Below, in pieces: positions 16,293-23,704 of a stretch of 43,534 nucleotides of DNA. The position numbers and the translations under genes were made by a program. Numbering within the stretch: position 1 is the stretch's first letter; every line of letters starts with the position of its first letter. The notes beneath the pieces are model-generated. The model was given only the letters and a program-made list of their open reading frames with translations, made no database searches and had not been told where the DNA came from. This DNA comes from Lachnospiraceae bacterium UBA1748 (lineage in GTDB: Bacteria > Bacillota > Clostridia > Lachnospirales > Lachnospiraceae), in contig DCHQ01000006.1 in NCBI GenBank assembly GCA_002314855.1, forward strand, positions 1-43,534, in the 5' to 3' direction.

Positions 16293-16877
16293 TTATAATG
16301 CACCCTTTGTAGATAAAACACCTTCAACTCGCTCATCCATAGAAAGAGCCTGGTCAAGTGCCTTACCAAACGCCTTAAAGATAGCCTCAATAATATGATG
16401 TCCATTATTACCAGCCATTTTAATTATATGAATATTAATACCAGCGCTATAGCTTAATGCATAGAAAAATTCTTCAGTAAGACATGTCTCATAATCGCCA
16501 CACTTTTCCTCATCAACTTTAGCATCATAATTAAGATATGGTCTTCCGCTAAAATCAATGGCACACATTACAAGAGCGTCATCCATAGGTAAAATAAAGT
16601 TACCAAACCTTTTAATGCCCTTTTTATCGCCTGCAGCTTCTTTTATAGCCTGTCCTAAAGCTATACCGCAATCCTCAACAGTATGATGTCCATCTACCTC
16701 AAGATCACCTGAGCAGCTAAGTTCCATATCAAAGAAACCATGCTTTGCAAATCCTGTAAGCATGTGATCAAAAAAACCTATTCCTGTATTTATGGTTGAA
16801 GTACCTTTTCCATCAATGCAAAAATTCACTTTAATATCTGTTTCTTTTGTTTTTCTATTAACTGTTCCTGTTCTCAT
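16293..16877 (-). CDS. hisB: Imidazoleglycerol-phosphate dehydratase HisB
   Basis: A 194-residue monofunctional enzyme for step 7 of histidine synthesis; no phosphatase domain is fused. Mn-binding motifs are clear: GIGFFDHML, EVDGHHTVEDCGIALG and AGNNGHHIIEA. Length is normal. It lies between hisG and hisIE with short gaps. hisD, hisC, hisH, hisA and hisF are not in the window. Confidence 0.97.
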   Translation of the reverse strand: MRTGTVNRKTKETDIKVNFCIDGKGTSTINTGIGFFDHMLTGFAKHGFFDMELSCSGDLEVDGHHTVEDCGIALGQAIKEAAGDKKGIKRFGNFILPMDDALVMCAIDFSGRPYLNYDAKVDEEKCGDYETCLTEEFFYALSYSAGINIHIIKMAGNNGHHIIEAIFKAFGKALDQALSMDERVEGVLSTKGAL

Positions 16878-16941
16878 GGAATCACCTCGTCTTATACTAA
16901 TTTAACAATAATATTCTTAACTACTTATAACAAATATTTAA

Positions 16942-17595
16942 CTATTTCTCATCAAGAACTTTTTTGAGCGAATCAATAATGTTCTGTATTCTTTCGTTCT
17001 GCATTTTCATGCTTACCTGATTAACAATCATTCTAGCTGATAATGGACATATTTCTTCAAGAACACCAAGCCCATTCTCTCTAAGTGTCGAACCAGTTTC
17101 AACTATATCAACAATAACATCAGAAAGTCCTACTATAGGTCCTAGTTCTACAGAACCATTAAGCTTAATAATATCAACTGTCTGGAACTTTCTATTATTA
17201 AAATAATCACGAGCAATAACGGGATACTTACTTGCAACACGAATCATTTCACGATGCTCCAGCTTTTCTCTGGCACTTTCAGGTCCACATACGCACATTC
17301 TGCATTTACCAAATCCAAGATCTAATACCTCGTAAGCGCGGCGTCCTTCTTCTATAATAGTATCTTTACCAACTACACCAATATCAGCAACGCCATACTC
17401 AACATATGTAGGTACATCAGGACCTTTTGAAAGGAAGAACTTAAGTTTCAGTTCCTCATTTACAAATATTAACTTTCTAGTATCTTTATCAAGCATTTCC
17501 TCACATGAAATACCTATTTTTCCAAGTAATTCAAGTGTTTTATTGGCAAGTCTTCCCTTTGTAAGGGCAAATGTTAAATATTCCTTATCATTCAC
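16942..17595 (-). CDS. hisG: ATP phosphoribosyltransferase, short-form catalytic subunit HisG
   Basis: A 217-residue short-form HisG, which starts histidine synthesis from ATP and PRPP and needs HisZ as regulatory partner. Motifs: FALTKGRLANKTLELL at the start, DVPTYVEYGVADIGVVGKD, and the PRPP-binding DIVETGSTLRENGL near residue 165. There is no C-terminal ACT-like histidine-binding domain, as expected of the short form. hisZ lies 27 bases upstream. Confidence 0.97.
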   Translation of the reverse strand: MNDKEYLTFALTKGRLANKTLELLGKIGISCEEMLDKDTRKLIFVNEELKLKFFLSKGPDVPTYVEYGVADIGVVGKDTIIEEGRRAYEVLDLGFGKCRMCVCGPESAREKLEHREMIRVASKYPVIARDYFNNRKFQTVDIIKLNGSVELGPIVGLSDVIVDIVETGSTLRENGLGVLEEICPLSARMIVNQVSMKMQNERIQNIIDSLKKVLDEK

Positions 17596-17622
17596 AATAA
17601 TTAACCTCTCACTATTCTTTCA

Positions 17623-18804
17623 TTAAATCAAATATTCTACAGCTGTTATATAATTCTTGCTGGCATAATCATCATAATCAGACATAAGTTTGCATTCATC
17701 AAAAGGAATGATTGAAACACATTTGCCATTAGCTCTAAGCTGCTTAGCCTTATTAATGGCCTCTGTTTTATTAGATTCCTTATAAACAATCCATGTCTCA
17801 TCAACCACTACTTCAGGAAGAAGATCTCCTGCATAAAGTGCTGTCATAATATCATCTACAAGAAATACAAATCCAACTGCTGATGAAGACTTTCCAAACT
17901 TTCCAAGAAGTGAATCGTAACGACCACCCTTAACAATAGCATCACCTGTTCCATAAGTATAAGCCTTAAAAAGCATACCAGTGTAATAATTAAATTTAGA
18001 AAGCATACCAAGATCTACAGATACATATTTCTCTAATCCATATGCAAAGATTACATCATATACTTCCTTCAAATGCTTTATAGCAGCTAGGCTTCGCTCA
18101 TTATCAACAAGAGCCTCAGCCTTATCAAGATCTTTTATAGAAGTGATTTTAGTAACATCAAGAATTGCATTAACATAGCTCTTATCAATATTGTTATTTA
18201 CAAGATATTCCTGAGCTCCAAAATAATCTTTCATGGAAATAAGATTTCTAAGTTCCATAGTTACTTCTTCAGACATACCTGCAGCATCACATATTCCTTT
18301 GAAATAACCTGCATCACCTATACAAACATTTAAATCCTTAAGACCACAATTAAGCAACGACTCAATAACTAGACTAATAATTTCACCGTCACTTTCTGAT
18401 GAACAGTCGCCAATAAGCTCAGCTCCTATTTGAGTTGTCTCTTTAAGCTTACCCTGTAACTCAGAAGTGTTATTAAAAGCATTGCCTTCATAGCAAAGAC
18501 GCATAGGCATAGAATCATCAACAAAATATTTTGCTGCACATCTCGCAATTGAAGGTGTAAAGTCCGGACGAAGAGCAAGCATGTTGCCTTCCTTATCGAA
18601 GAATCGATACATCTCATTTTCAGGAGTTGTTCCTACATCATTACTATAGATATCGAAAAATTCAAAAGTTGGAGTTTCAATATCTCTATAACCATAAAGA
18701 TGTAGTGTATCCCTAAGTCTGGATTTCACAGTATTCTTCTGACGAAGTTCCTTTCCATATGTATCTCTTACACCTTCTGGTGTGTGAATCATCTTATTTG
18801 TCAT
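17623..18804 (-). CDS. hisZ: ATP phosphoribosyltransferase regulatory subunit HisZ
   Basis: A 393-residue paralogue of histidyl-tRNA synthetase that lacks aminoacylation and acts as the regulatory subunit of short HisG. It opens with HTPEGVRDTYGKELRQKN and keeps the class II core (ETPTFEFFDIY, LRPDFTPSIARCA, YYTGMLFKAY, GGRYDSLLGKFG), but ends in a short C-terminal region and has no full anticodon-binding domain. It is first in the his run, with a promoter and operator just upstream. Confidence 0.95.
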   Translation of the reverse strand: MTNKMIHTPEGVRDTYGKELRQKNTVKSRLRDTLHLYGYRDIETPTFEFFDIYSNDVGTTPENEMYRFFDKEGNMLALRPDFTPSIARCAAKYFVDDSMPMRLCYEGNAFNNTSELQGKLKETTQIGAELIGDCSSESDGEIISLVIESLLNCGLKDLNVCIGDAGYFKGICDAAGMSEEVTMELRNLISMKDYFGAQEYLVNNNIDKSYVNAILDVTKITSIKDLDKAEALVDNERSLAAIKHLKEVYDVIFAYGLEKYVSVDLGMLSKFNYYTGMLFKAYTYGTGDAIVKGGRYDSLLGKFGKSSSAVGFVFLVDDIMTALYAGDLLPEVVVDETWIVYKESNKTEAINKAKQLRANGKCVSIIPFDECKLMSDYDDYASKNYITAVEYLI

Positions 18805-18827
18805 ACAATTCTTCCTTTATTTTTACT

Positions 18828-18864
18828 TTAGCACTGTAAAGTGCTAATCTGTTAGCATATTAGC
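18828..18864. promoter_or_regulatory. Inverted-repeat operator candidate before hisZ
   Basis: A perfect 8-base inverted repeat, TTAGCACT-GTAA-AGTGCTAA (18828-18847), is followed by two further TTAGC units (from 18852 and 18860). All lie between the predicted his transcription start and the hisZ ribosome site, where a bound repressor could block elongation or initiation. A TrpR-family HisR-type repressor is a guess; the binding protein is unknown. Confidence 0.55.
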
Positions 18865-18871
18865 AAATGAA

Positions 18872-18900
18872 AGTATACACGAATTAATATTTTATGTCAA
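18872..18900 (-). promoter_or_regulatory. Promoter of the his operon
   Basis: On the minus strand a perfect TTGACA (18895-18900) and TATACT (18872-18877) are 17 bases apart. The -35 lies inside the last codons of the upstream pseudouridine synthase gene. Confidence 0.8.
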
Positions 18901-19882
18901 CATCACATAAATCCTTGAAAATCTGTGGCGCAGGACATTCAATAATTTTGCCTCGTAGCAAATTTTCGTCCTTTTCATCTTTGGGAAAAGCAACCTTAAA
19001 AGCATGTAACAGCTGATAATTATATTCCCTATTATCAAACCTTAGTATCTTGCCACCATATTTCACATCTCCTACCAGTGGATGTCCAATACTTGATAAA
19101 TGTGCTCTGATTTGATGGGATTTACCAGTTATTAATTTCACTTCCAATAGAGTATATTTATCGTTACCTGATATAACTCTATACTCAGTATGAATAAAAT
19201 CAGTATCCTTACCACTGTTTTGGATTATAACCTTATTATTAGTATGATCCTTTTTTAAATATCCTTTAAGAATACCGCCTTCTTTAACACGGCCATGAAC
19301 AACTGCAAGATAATACTTTTCAAGACTATGCCCCTTAATACAATCAGACAAATATCTACTGCCAGCATATGTCTTAGCTGCAAGTATGAGGCCAGATGTA
19401 TTTCTATCAATTCTATTGCTACATGAAGGCTTAAAACTGTTAAAATCAGGAGTTTCATCTTTATTAATGAGGAAACCAATAAGCCATTCATTAATAGAAT
19501 ATTTATTATTCTCATCTGTTTGGCTAAGTACGCCTACTGGCTTATTCATAAAGACAAAATCAGTATCTTCATAAACAATGTCTATACCACCAAGTTTTTT
19601 ATAAGCTTCAGTATATAAACTTAAATCCACATCATTATTACTCTCGTTTAAAATACTTGATTTACCTGTAAAAATTAAAAAAGTTTCATCTGAAAAATAT
19701 GTATTAATAACATCATCTGCCTGTAATATTTCATTACCCGTAGCTTTGGTTTTATTTAATACGATGTTCTTTTTACGAAGCATTTTATATAGTAAAGATG
19801 GCTGCGCATTTTTGAAATATCTCTTCAAATATTTATCAAATCTCTGTCCAGCTTCGCTTTTATCAACAATAATAGTTTGCAT
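18884..19882 (-). CDS. RluA-family pseudouridine synthase (RluC/D-like)
   Basis: A 332-residue enzyme that isomerises uridine in rRNA or tRNA. Residues 1-75 form an S4-like RNA-binding domain (AGQRFDKYLKRYF). The catalytic Asp is in NRIDRNTSGLILAAK near residue 160, and GKSHQIRAHLSSIGHPLVGDVKYGG follows. Which uridine it targets is not readable. It starts one base after the stop of a small membrane protein gene and ends over the his promoter, without a terminator of its own. Confidence 0.92.
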   Translation of the reverse strand: MQTIIVDKSEAGQRFDKYLKRYFKNAQPSLLYKMLRKKNIVLNKTKATGNEILQADDVINTYFSDETFLIFTGKSSILNESNNDVDLSLYTEAYKKLGGIDIVYEDTDFVFMNKPVGVLSQTDENNKYSINEWLIGFLINKDETPDFNSFKPSCSNRIDRNTSGLILAAKTYAGSRYLSDCIKGHSLEKYYLAVVHGRVKEGGILKGYLKKDHTNNKVIIQNSGKDTDFIHTEYRVISGNDKYTLLEVKLITGKSHQIRAHLSSIGHPLVGDVKYGGKILRFDNREYNYQLLHAFKVAFPKDEKDENLLRGKIIECPAPQIFKDLCDVDIKY

Positions 19883-19883
19883 A

Positions 19884-20465
19884 TTATAATGAAATATTCT
19901 CCATCAATTTAAGAACTTTAAGATCATGTTCATCCTGGCTGTCTTCATTAATACTTTGAAGTCTAGTTTCGTATTTATCTATACTATTAAATATTTTAAT
20001 ATTACCCACCTTAAGACCATTTTGAGAAAGTAACGGCTTTAGATGTTCTTCAAATTTATCTTCTGGAAAATCCTTCATCGAAGAATAGCCAAAAAGACTA
20101 TTAGCCACGCACGTAACAGACTGAACTGGAAATGACTTGGAATACCCAGTCATAAACAAATCAAACCTAACATTTAACTTATCAAGATTTACGGCATTAC
20201 TAATAATATCATAATTCGATTTATCACAAATCCATTTCTGAGCCTTAATATACATTACTAAAGTAACAAGACAATTGGCAGCAGGTAAAAGACCAAGAAC
20301 TGCAACCAGCGTAAATATATTCATTTTTGTTCCTTTAATAACGTATCCTATTATTATAAGAGCAATTGGCCAAGCAAAAAGGCATATACATTTAATGATT
20401 TCAACCTTAAGCTTGTGCTCTAAATAGCCATAATCACATTTGTTAATTTTCTTCTTATTATTCAT
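19884..20465 (-). CDS. Hypothetical membrane protein
   Basis: A 193-residue protein I do not recognise. It has a polar Lys-rich N-terminus, two adjacent membrane spans (about residues 24-45 and 50-73), and a soluble C-terminal domain of about 115 residues that ends acidic. The topology would place both ends on the same side, probably the cytoplasm. It lies between an SDR gene and the pseudouridine synthase, one base before the latter, so the two are likely coupled. It carries no motif that predicts activity. Confidence 0.7.
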   Translation of the reverse strand: MNNKKKINKCDYGYLEHKLKVEIIKCICLFAWPIALIIIGYVIKGTKMNIFTLVAVLGLLPAANCLVTLVMYIKAQKWICDKSNYDIISNAVNLDKLNVRFDLFMTGYSKSFPVQSVTCVANSLFGYSSMKDFPEDKFEEHLKPLLSQNGLKVGNIKIFNSIDKYETRLQSINEDSQDEHDLKVLKLMENISL

Positions 20466-20518
20466 TGTTCCGAAATGATCCTTTGAAAATATAAATCAAT
20501 AATGCAAACACATATCAA

Positions 20519-21268
20519 TTACATAAACTTCATTAATATCTTAAGTGGGATAACTTTACATACAACTGAAAACAAAAGCATATAAATTCCATAAATTGAA
20601 CGTGTTTTCTTCTTCTTACTATCCCAAAGTGCAAGATGAACAACGCATCTTTCATTGGCCATGATAAGCTTCTTAAACCATCTTATCTTGGCATATTTCT
20701 GACTCTTTGTAATAAATGGTGTATTTACAGCACCTGGGCACACAGTTGTAACATATATATTACGGTGTCTAAGCTCTTTGGAAAGTGCATCTCCTAAGGA
20801 TAATATATATGCTTTACTTGCAGCATATACTGCAAAACCAGGCTGACAGATAAACGCAGCACCAGAAGCCATATTTATAAGATGAGAGCCTTTATTCATA
20901 TAAGGAATAATCATATGCATAAGTCTTGTAGGAACTACGCAGTTAAGATTAATGGTTTCAAGAGATTCTTTGACAGACAGTCTCTCAAAATCACCAAGCA
21001 TTCCAACACCAGCACTGTTTATCAGAATATCAACCTCTGGCTTATTCTCTTCAAGTAACTTTTTAATAGTTTCAATACCACTTTCACTAAGAAGATCAAC
21101 GGCTATAATCTTCGTGCTAGCATTAACATGCTTTGCAACTATTTCAAGTCTGTTAACATTGCGACCAACTAACCATACCTCTTCTATTTCAGGATAAAAC
21201 ATTGGTACATATACAGAAAACCACTTGCCCATTCCTGACGAAGCACCAGTTATAATAGCAACCTTCAT
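20519..21268 (-). CDS. Short-chain dehydrogenase/reductase (SDR)
   Basis: A 249-residue classical SDR. The cofactor-binding TGASSGMG lies at residues 7-14, NSAG near 85, and the active-site Ser and YAASK near 150. The Arg in the NRLEIV region after the second strand is compatible with NADP(H) preference. The C-terminal 40 residues are basic then hydrophobic (LLFSVVCKVIPLKILMKFM), suggesting membrane attachment, as in SDRs acting on lipids. The substrate is unknown. It lies 32 bases after the RsuA-type synthase gene. Confidence 0.9.
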   Translation of the reverse strand: MKVAIITGASSGMGKWFSVYVPMFYPEIEEVWLVGRNVNRLEIVAKHVNASTKIIAVDLLSESGIETIKKLLEENKPEVDILINSAGVGMLGDFERLSVKESLETINLNCVVPTRLMHMIIPYMNKGSHLINMASGAAFICQPGFAVYAASKAYILSLGDALSKELRHRNIYVTTVCPGAVNTPFITKSQKYAKIRWFKKLIMANERCVVHLALWDSKKKKTRSIYGIYMLLFSVVCKVIPLKILMKFM

Positions 21269-21300
21269 ATCACATTCTCTAATCTTTCAAAATTAAATAT

Positions 21301-22002
21301 CTATTTATTATTTTTTAAATCTTCAATCTCTGCCTCTGTTAATCGTCTATATTCACCAAGGCCAAGAGACTCATCAAGTTCAAGATTCTTCATTTTTAGC
21401 CTTTTTAATGCAACAACTTCATTATCAAGAGCCTCGAACATTCTTTTAATCTGATGAAATCGTCCTTCATGAATAATAACATTACAGATATTATCACTAA
21501 TAGGAACAAGCTTAGCCGGCTTGGTCGGTTTATCATCACCTATATCAAGACCGCTTTCAAACTTTTCTTTATCTCCACTTTTAAGTGGCTTTAATAAAGT
21601 CACATAATACATTTTATCAACATGTTTTGCAGGAGATAAAAGCTCATGAGTCATGGCACCATCATTAGTAAGTACCACAAGGCCAGTGGTATCTTTGTCG
21701 AGACGTCCAACAGGATAAAGCTTATTTCTATAATCCTCATGAATTAACTGAAGGATACTGTTTTCACCTTTCTCATGAGCGCTGCAGACGAAACCTGATG
21801 GCTTATTAAGCATAATATAATAAAACGCTTCATAAATAATCGGCTTACCGTCCACAGTGATACAGTCATTATTTTCATCAATAATCATACCACTATCCTT
21901 GGCAACAATATCCCCGACCTTTACTCTTCCAGCCTTCACTAGCTTTTTAACTTCAGTTCTCGTTCCTATATTATTATTTGCAAGAAATTTATCCAGTCTC
22001 AA
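21301..22002 (-). CDS. RsuA/RluB-family pseudouridine synthase, TTG start
   Basis: A 233-residue rRNA pseudouridine synthase. The S4 domain opens at LRLDKFLANNNIGTRTEVKKL, and the catalytic Asp is in YPVGRLDKDTTGLVVLTND near residue 100. It ends in the family's KRMFEALDNEVVALKRL segment. The start is set at the TTG at 22002 because AAGGA lies 8 bases upstream and the next 18 upstream codons run through the terminator of the preceding gene. The true N-terminus is therefore MRLDKFLA. Confidence 0.92.
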   Translation of the reverse strand: MRLDKFLANNNIGTRTEVKKLVKAGRVKVGDIVAKDSGMIIDENNDCITVDGKPIIYEAFYYIMLNKPSGFVCSAHEKGENSILQLIHEDYRNKLYPVGRLDKDTTGLVVLTNDGAMTHELLSPAKHVDKMYYVTLLKPLKSGDKEKFESGLDIGDDKPTKPAKLVPISDNICNVIIHEGRFHQIKRMFEALDNEVVALKRLKMKNLELDESLGLGEYRRLTEAEIEDLKNNK

Positions 22003-22018
22003 TTGCCTAATCCTTATA

Positions 22019-22050
22019 AAAAGGTGGCTAACCTCGGTTAAGCCACCTTT
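22019..22050 (-). terminator. Terminator of the topoisomerase-rsmD-coaD operon
   Basis: Arms AAAGGTGGCT and AGCCACCTTT, with a further AACC/GGTT pairing and one bulge, close a 3-4 base loop. On the minus strand it is followed by a T-rich stretch (TTTTTATAAGG) that also leads into the ribosome site of the next gene. Confidence 0.9.
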
Positions 22051-22056
22051 AAACAA

Positions 22057-22644
22057 CTAGTTCATATTAATTGTGCCAGTGTTCTGCATATTAGAATCAG
22101 CACCAGGTGCATTTAATTCATTAAGATTCTCAGTTACTATTGATCCCACCTTATTAAGAGCATCAAGGAATCGATTATTATTCTTAGCAGTTGTATCAAT
22201 ACAGCTGTAAATAAGTTCCTGAAGATTTCCTAACATATCAGTAAGATATCTCTGAGCCTGTTCTCTATATGCATTACCTTCCATAATATACTGATCATAG
22301 ATGGCCTGGCCCTGCTCAGCAGCTTCTCTAACAATTTCATCTGCTCTTACAATTGCCTGCTGATTAATTTCATTTTCGCTAAGAAGCTCTGTAGTTCTAT
22401 TGGCAGCATCCTGAATAAGCTTATCAGCTCTTTCCTTCGCTTCACGCTCAATAGCCTCGCTTCTACTCATAACATCACGACAATATTCAAGTTCTTTAGG
22501 AAGATTCTTCTTGATACTATTGATATAGTCCTCAAGCTGTTCGCGTTCACACACAATCTTAGTAGAAGAAAGTGGAACATTCTTACAGTTATCAACGTAA
22601 TCAGCAAGATCAGCAATCGCATCCTCAACTTTGTATTTAGCCAT
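22057..22644 (-). CDS. Coiled-coil protein, DivIVA/V-ATPase-H-like
   Basis: A 195-residue cytosolic protein dominated by a helical, Glu/Ala/Arg-rich coiled coil from about residue 45 to 165 (EAIEREAKERADKLIQDAA, REAAEQGQAIYDQ). It ends in a flexible Asn-rich tail. Such proteins next to coaD in clostridia are often labelled ATPase or DivIVA-like because of the coiled coil alone; no catalytic motif is present. A structural role in division or envelope is possible but not shown. Its ATG overlaps the coaD stop by one base (TAATG), so it is translationally coupled to it, and it is the last gene before the terminator. Confidence 0.75.
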   Translation of the reverse strand: MAKYKVEDAIADLADYVDNCKNVPLSSTKIVCEREQLEDYINSIKKNLPKELEYCRDVMSRSEAIEREAKERADKLIQDAANRTTELLSENEINQQAIVRADEIVREAAEQGQAIYDQYIMEGNAYREQAQRYLTDMLGNLQELIYSCIDTTAKNNNRFLDALNKVGSIVTENLNELNAPGADSNMQNTGTINMN

Positions 22645-23132
22645 TAATTAACCCTCCCAAATTTTTCATAAACTAGTTTTGCCACATCCTCTGGCACACA
22701 CTCTGATATATCTCCGCCATATCTAGCAATCTCCTTAACAGTAGAAGAACTAAGATATGCATACTCCAAACTTGTAATTAAAAAAACTGTATCAAGATTA
22801 TCTTTAGAAAACTTTCGATTAGTTTGCGCTATCTGAAGTTCATACTCAAAATCTGTAACAGCTCTAAGACCTCTAATAGCAACATGTACATCATTGGCAG
22901 CAGCATAGTCTATTAAAAGACCATCAAATGAATCCACCTTAACATTAGGCAAATCCTTAACCGCATTCTCCATTATTTTAACACGGTCCTCTACCGAAAA
23001 CAATGGAGTCTTGGCTGTGTTCTTGAGTATACACACTGTGATTTCATCAAACATTTTCGAAGCTCTTTTGATGATATCAAGATGACCATTGGTCATAGGA
23101 TCAAACGATCCCGGATAAATAGCTTTGTTCAT
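22644..23132 (-). CDS. coaD: Phosphopantetheine adenylyltransferase CoaD
   Basis: A 162-residue enzyme for the fourth step of coenzyme A synthesis, making dephospho-CoA from ATP and 4'-phosphopantetheine. Motifs: YPGSFDPMTNGHLDII at residues 6-21, the AIRGLRAVTDFEYELQ block near 90, and SSSTVKEIARYGGD near 128. Length is standard. It starts 2 bases after the rsmD stop, the common rsmD-coaD pair. Confidence 0.98.
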   Translation of the reverse strand: MNKAIYPGSFDPMTNGHLDIIKRASKMFDEITVCILKNTAKTPLFSVEDRVKIMENAVKDLPNVKVDSFDGLLIDYAAANDVHVAIRGLRAVTDFEYELQIAQTNRKFSKDNLDTVFLITSLEYAYLSSSTVKEIARYGGDISECVPEDVAKLVYEKFGRVN

Positions 23133-23134
23133 TA

Positions 23135-23683
23135 TTATGCCTTTCGTAAGAAAACATGTTTATTGCTTTTATATATCTTTTCCTTGATTATTTCATAACC
23201 AAGATCAAGAGCGTAACTAAAATCGGTATCCTTAAGTTCTTCAATAATAATGAGTGTATCCTCCGTTACACAGTTACTACGAAGAGCCGTTTCAAGAACC
23301 ATTCTGTCATAACCTTTATCGTATGGAGCATCGCAAAATATAATATCAGCCTTATCTTTAATACTATATCCAAGGGCTGTTATAGCATCCTGCTTTAATA
23401 TAGTAGCCTCATCCTCAAATTTACAATGTTTCACATTATATTCAATACAAGCTAATGCCTCTTTACCATTTTCAGCAAAGTATACATGCTTAGCACCACG
23501 TGATAAAGCCTCAATACCTATACCACCACTACCAGCAAATAAGTCCACAAATACGCTGCCCGGAACATCGCTTTGAAGCATATTAAATAATGTTTCTTTT
23601 ATTCTGTCAGTAGTTGGCCTTGTACCATCTCCCATTGGAGCTTTAAGTATAAGACTTCTGGCCGTTCCTGCTATAACTCTCAT
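23135..23683 (-). CDS. rsmD: 16S rRNA m2G966 methyltransferase RsmD
   Basis: A 182-residue SAM-dependent methyltransferase acting on guanine in the 30S head. Start motif MRVIAGTARSLILKAP, then RPTTDRIKETLFNML, and the SAM site VDLFAGSGGIGIEALSRGA near residue 48. Odd point: the catalytic motif IV, normally (D/N)PPY, reads DAPY (C-D-A-P-Y-D), with Ala replacing the first Pro; the codons are clear. The Asp and Tyr remain, so activity is likely kept. It sits between the topoisomerase A subunit and coaD. Confidence 0.95.
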   Translation of the reverse strand: MRVIAGTARSLILKAPMGDGTRPTTDRIKETLFNMLQSDVPGSVFVDLFAGSGGIGIEALSRGAKHVYFAENGKEALACIEYNVKHCKFEDEATILKQDAITALGYSIKDKADIIFCDAPYDKGYDRMVLETALRSNCVTEDTLIIIEELKDTDFSYALDLGYEIIKEKIYKSNKHVFLRKA

Positions 23684-23704
23684 CAGGACCTCCTGTTAAA
23701 TAAT

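Noticed and set aside
22003..22056. N-terminal extension of the RsuA-type synthase to an ATG at 22056
   Set aside because: The extra 18 codons read through the terminator hairpin of the previous gene, and a proper ribosome site precedes the TTG at 22002.
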